NCBI GenBank assembly: GCA_050942925.1
Contig: JBMNOF010000042.1
Coordinates: 1-15,824, forward strand
DNA: 15,824 nt
Source: Spyradocola sp050942925
GTDB lineage: Bacteria > Bacillota > Clostridia > Christensenellales > UBA1750
Direction of reading: 5' to 3'
Within the stretch, counting starts at the first letter, position 1; the number at the start of each line of letters is the position of its first letter. The notes beneath the pieces were generated by a model, which made no database searches, was not told where the DNA came from, and saw only the letters and a list, made by a program, of their open reading frames with translations. This document shows, one piece after another, positions 13,783-15,824 of this stretch. The position numbers were made by a program, and so were the translations under genes.

Positions 13783-14574
13783 TTAGCTCGCGCTGGACCG
13801 GCAGGTGCTGCAAGTGCTGCAGGTGCCGCAGGTGGAGCCGGTGCTGCAGGAGCTGCAGGTGCCGCAAGTGGTGCCGCAGGAGCAGGCCGGGCGGTTGGCG
13901 GGGTCGGCGCAGGGGTTCTGCGGGAAGATGGGCAGGGAGAAGAACTCGTCGCACACGTTCTCCGCGAACTCCTCGCAGGGCGGGACGGAGCAGAAGCCGA
14001 AGGAGGGGATGAGCATCTCCACCTCGGCGATGACCTTGAGGATCACCGTGACGCAGATGGTCAATTCAAACGTGCTGTTGCTGCAGTAGCGGCCGGAGAC
14101 GCAGATCGCGCTGACCAGGGACTCCATCGTGAAGGGCACGATGCTGTCGTCCGGGATGCAGAGCATGACGTCCTTGTTGACCGTCACCGAGCCGTGGCCG
14201 ATGCCCTCGCGGCAGCAGCTGTCGGTGAAGAGCACGTCGATGGGAATGTCCACCGCGCAGCGCACGCGCGCGAAGCCCGGGCGGTCGCAGATGCGGTCGA
14301 TGATCAGGTTGCGGATCGTGCCCACATAGCCCGAGGAGCGGCAGCTCTCAAAGCAGATGGGCGGGGTGAAGGGCGCCTGCGTGCAGTCGCAGTCGCAGAC
14401 GGGCGCCATGTCCGTCAGCGTGACGCACACCTTTTCGAGCTGCTCCTGCTGCATGCAGGAGTCGTAGACCTTCTTGACCTGGACGCAGACCTTTTCGCGC
14501 AGGCCCTTGAGGTCGCCCTTGATCGGGCCGGGGCAGTTTTCCTGGTTGCAGTTTTTGTAACTGTAAAACGACAT
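13783..14574 (-). CDS. Cysteine-rich protein, probable spore coat/exosporium component
   Basis: This 263-residue protein has 31 Cys (about 12 percent) and no signal peptide. The N-terminal part has REKVCVQVKKVYDSCMQQEQ (26-45). The middle is a beta-rich-looking domain (about 84-200) with paired blocks ending in FELTICVTVILKVIAEVEML (169-188) and IPSFGFCSVPPC (189-200), which loosely recalls SPOCS-type spore-coat domains. The tail 231-258 has nine Cys, mostly spaced as C-x2-C, in Gly/Ser/Thr sequence. Known biology: Cys-rich proteins cross-link spore coat and exosporium layers in Clostridia. Spore assignment is inferred from composition plus a sigma-K-like promoter (14631-14658). AAGGAGG lies 8 nt before the ATG. 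A metal-binding role is the main alternative. Monocistronic, with its own terminator. Confidence 0.85.
   Translation of the reverse strand: MSFYSYKNCNQENCPGPIKGDLKGLREKVCVQVKKVYDSCMQQEQLEKVCVTLTDMAPVCDCDCTQAPFTPPICFESCRSSGYVGTIRNLIIDRICDRPGFARVRCAVDIPIDVLFTDSCCREGIGHGSVTVNKDVMLCIPDDSIVPFTMESLVSAICVSGRYCSNSTFELTICVTVILKVIAEVEMLIPSFGFCSVPPCEEFAENVCDEFFSLPIFPQNPCADPANRPACSCGTTCGTCSSCSTGSTCGTCSTCSTCRSSAS
13801..13884 (-). repeat. Cys-x2-Cys tail repeat with 9-bp periodicity
   Basis: The codons for residues 231-258 form a degenerate array in which TGC recurs every 9 bp (C237, C240, C243 and C249, C252, C255, C258) with Gly/Ser/Thr codons between. A 9-bp unit with short internal identity is prone to slippage, so tail length may vary between strains. 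Confidence 0.8.
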
Positions 14575-14630
14575 GTCGATTGCCTCCTTAAGATTGGGCT
14601 GTCGTCGTTGGGGATTCGGTTGACACTGCC

Positions 14631-14658
14631 ATCATATGCCGCGGCCGGATGGTGTGTT
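14631..14658 (-). promoter_or_regulatory. Sigma-K-like promoter of the Cys-rich gene
   Basis: On the minus strand, AACA (14658-14655), a 16-nt spacer, and CATATGAT (14638-14631) match the sigma-K pattern mACm-N16-CATAnnnT. The box ends 56 nt upstream of the ATG at 14574. No sigma-A promoter was found for this gene. Sigma-K directs late mother-cell transcription, consistent with a coat or exosporium product. Sigma-E has a similar -10, so mother-cell expression is the safer statement. Confidence 0.55.
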
Positions 14659-14711
14659 ACAGCTTTGCCGCTCCCTGCAACAAAGCCCGCGCGTGCGCCG
14701 TTTATCTATCG

Positions 14712-14767
14712 GCCCGGGCGCGCGGAGCGGGCGCCTGGGCGAGGGAAAATGGCGGGTTCGCCCCGCC
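14712..14767. other. Two GC-rich hairpins between divergent genes
   Basis: GCCCGGGCGC (14712-14721) pairs with GCGCCTGGGC (14731-14740) with one mismatch. GGCGGG (14751-14756) pairs with CCCGCC (14762-14767). Read on the minus strand the second is followed by ATTTTCCC, a weak terminator shape facing the Cys-rich promoter. No gene or clear promoter for the plus-strand gene was found between 14659 and 14864. Confidence 0.4.
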
Positions 14768-14864
14768 GTTTGCAGGAAAATGCGCCGCCGCTGAAGAATA
14801 TTGTAATCCCGCCCGTGGCCCTTGCCGCCGGACGGGGCAACACGGAGAATACGGGGGTTGTCGG

Positions 14865-15824
14865 ATGCGCGCTTCGTCCTTACGGTTCCGATTTTTGCTG
14901 AACATGCCGCACGTGATGCGCTATGTCGTCATCGCGCTGCTGGTTGCGGCGGTGGCCGCGGGGGTTTTCCTGGCCGTGCGCGGGTTTGCGCCGGGCTCCG
15001 CCTCGCTCGAAGGGGGCGGAACGGCCGTGGCGGGCGTGCACGCGCAGATGGAGTTCCACGCCATGGGCGACGCCTTTGTCGCCTTTGACGGCAGCTATGC
15101 CCGCGCCTACGACGCGCGCAGCGCCGAGCTGCTCTGGGAGCGCTCCCCCGACCGGTCCGACGGCTATTCCTGCGCCACCTCCGACTGGCTCCTTGCGCTC
15201 TATAAAGAAAATACGCTCTACGTCTACGACGCATCGGGCAACGTCGCCTTCTCCACCTCGCCCCAGAAGTCCATCGTCGGGGTGTCGGCCGGGCACAGCC
15301 GCGTGGCGGTCCGCTATGCGGACGACACCATCGAGGTCATCGACAGCACCGGCAAGAGCGTGGAGACCATCACTCCCACCGACGGCACGCTGATGGATTT
15401 CTCGCTCTACTCCTCTTCCGACCTGCTCTGGGTCCTGATGCTGGATTCGGGCGGCATCACGCCCCGGTCCGTGCTCAACATCTACCAGCCGGGCAAGCTG
15501 CTGATGGCGGGCTTTTCCTCGACAAAGCAGCTCTATTACCGCGCGCTGATGAGCGGCAGCTCCGTCTACATCGTCGGCACGCGCACCGTGGACGGGCGCA
15601 GCACCAGCGACACCACGGAAACCAGCGTCCAGATCTACGGCTGGACCCTGCGCGACGCCTGCGCGGGCGACGCGCTGCACATGCTCTTTACCCTCTCCGC
15701 CCAGGAGGACGCCCCCACGTCCCTGCGCGTGGTCACGGGCGCGCAGTCCCAGGACCTGCACATGCCCGCCGGGTGCACGGACCTTTGCATGGGCACGGAC
15801 AGCGTCTACGGCTTTGCCGGGCAG
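14865..15824 (+). CDS. Membrane-anchored beta-propeller-like protein (3' end outside window)
   Basis: 320 residues are visible with no stop before the right edge. One transmembrane helix lies at about 19-38 (RYVVIALLVAAVAAGVFLAV) after a short basic N-terminus, giving an N-in, C-out single-pass protein. The outside part reads as repeated blade-like strands: VAFDGSYARAYDARSAELLW, LLALYKENTLYVYDASGNVAF, VAVRYADDTIEVIDSTGKSVETI. These resemble PQQ/WD-type propellers and the DUF5711-like proteins of Clostridia. Function is unknown. ATG 14865 is chosen because GGGGG lies 7 nt upstream; ATG 14904 is an alternative. It is divergent from the Cys-rich gene across a 290-bp gap. Confidence 0.82.
   Translation, partial: MRASSLRFRFLLNMPHVMRYVVIALLVAAVAAGVFLAVRGFAPGSASLEGGGTAVAGVHAQMEFHAMGDAFVAFDGSYARAYDARSAELLWERSPDRSDGYSCATSDWLLALYKENTLYVYDASGNVAFSTSPQKSIVGVSAGHSRVAVRYADDTIEVIDSTGKSVETITPTDGTLMDFSLYSSSDLLWVLMLDSGGITPRSVLNIYQPGKLLMAGFSSTKQLYYRALMSGSSVYIVGTRTVDGRSTSDTTETSVQIYGWTLRDACAGDALHMLFTLSAQEDAPTSLRVVTGAQSQDLHMPAGCTDLCMGTDSVYGFAGQ

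Noticed and set aside
14620..14625. TTGACA as a plus-strand -35 box for the right-edge gene
   Set aside because: No -10-like sequence lies 16-18 nt downstream (the position is GC-rich), and the start codon is 240 nt away.
12556..14901. A 781-codon open frame on the plus strand across the repressor and Cys-rich genes
   Set aside because: It is antisense to two supported genes and spans their promoters and terminators, with Arg/Gly/Ala/Val/His low-complexity translation. It is a GC-driven shadow.
1..15824. CRISPR arrays, insertion sequences, phage genes, tRNA or rRNA genes, or a clear defence system
   Set aside because: I looked for regular repeat-spacer units, transposase or integrase motifs and RNA gene signatures on both strands and saw none.

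Overview
The window looks like chromosomal DNA from a GC-rich, endospore-forming member of the Bacillota, probably a gut-type Clostridia lineage. Evidence seen: strong AAGGAGG-type ribosome binding sites, sigma-A promoters with TATAAT boxes, lipoproteins with a clear lipobox, no outer-membrane components, and a very cysteine-rich protein preceded by a sigma-K-like (mother-cell) promoter. The genus cannot be named from the sequence. High GC leaves long open frames on the wrong strand nearly everywhere, so most open frames were discarded as shadows.

Layout. (1) 1-1466, minus strand: a two-gene operon of a four- or five-segment membrane protein and a PhnP-like metallo-beta-lactamase-fold hydrolase that runs off the left edge, with a good sigma-A promoter. 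(2) 1543-2681, plus: three TTCAC-type direct repeats, then an orphan NMT1/THI5-type substrate-binding lipoprotein and a strong terminator. (3) 2762-3481, plus: a small alpha/beta-hydrolase esterase, followed at 3519-3614 by a 96-nt element that folds on paper into a gap-free four-way junction. (4) 3684-7918, plus: a five-gene operon with a near-consensus promoter and terminator: M20 amidohydrolase, DUF624/YesL-like membrane protein, SAM methyltransferase, Hsp33 (hslO), and an ArsR/SmtB metalloregulator carrying both the alpha3N thiolate ligands and the complete alpha5 zinc ligand set. (5) 8098-12310, plus: an export operon of HlyD/MacA-type adaptor, MacB/FtsX-type permease, small lipoprotein and LolD/MacB-type ATPase. 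The permease has a Met/Gly-rich 33-bp repeat array in its extracytoplasmic domain, and the lipoprotein has a Gly-Thr-Ala hexapeptide repeat. (6) 12269-13572, minus: a GntR-LacI chimeric (AraR-type) repressor whose last 36 codons and terminator hairpin are present twice. (7) 13686-14658, minus: the Cys-rich presumed spore-surface protein with its own terminator and sigma-K-like promoter. (8) 14865 to the right edge, plus: a membrane-anchored beta-propeller-like protein, truncated by the window.

How the genes fit together: the adaptor, permease, lipoprotein and ATPase most likely form one exporter. Hsp33 and the ArsR regulator are translationally coupled, joining a redox-activated chaperone to a thiolate-based metal sensor. 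The other units look like independent housekeeping or accessory transcription units.

Items most worth following up are the contiguous four-way-junction element (3519-3614), the duplicated repressor tail whose three differences are all synonymous, the Cys-rich protein with its sigma-K-type promoter, and the Met-rich loop of the permease beside a metal-sensing regulator.
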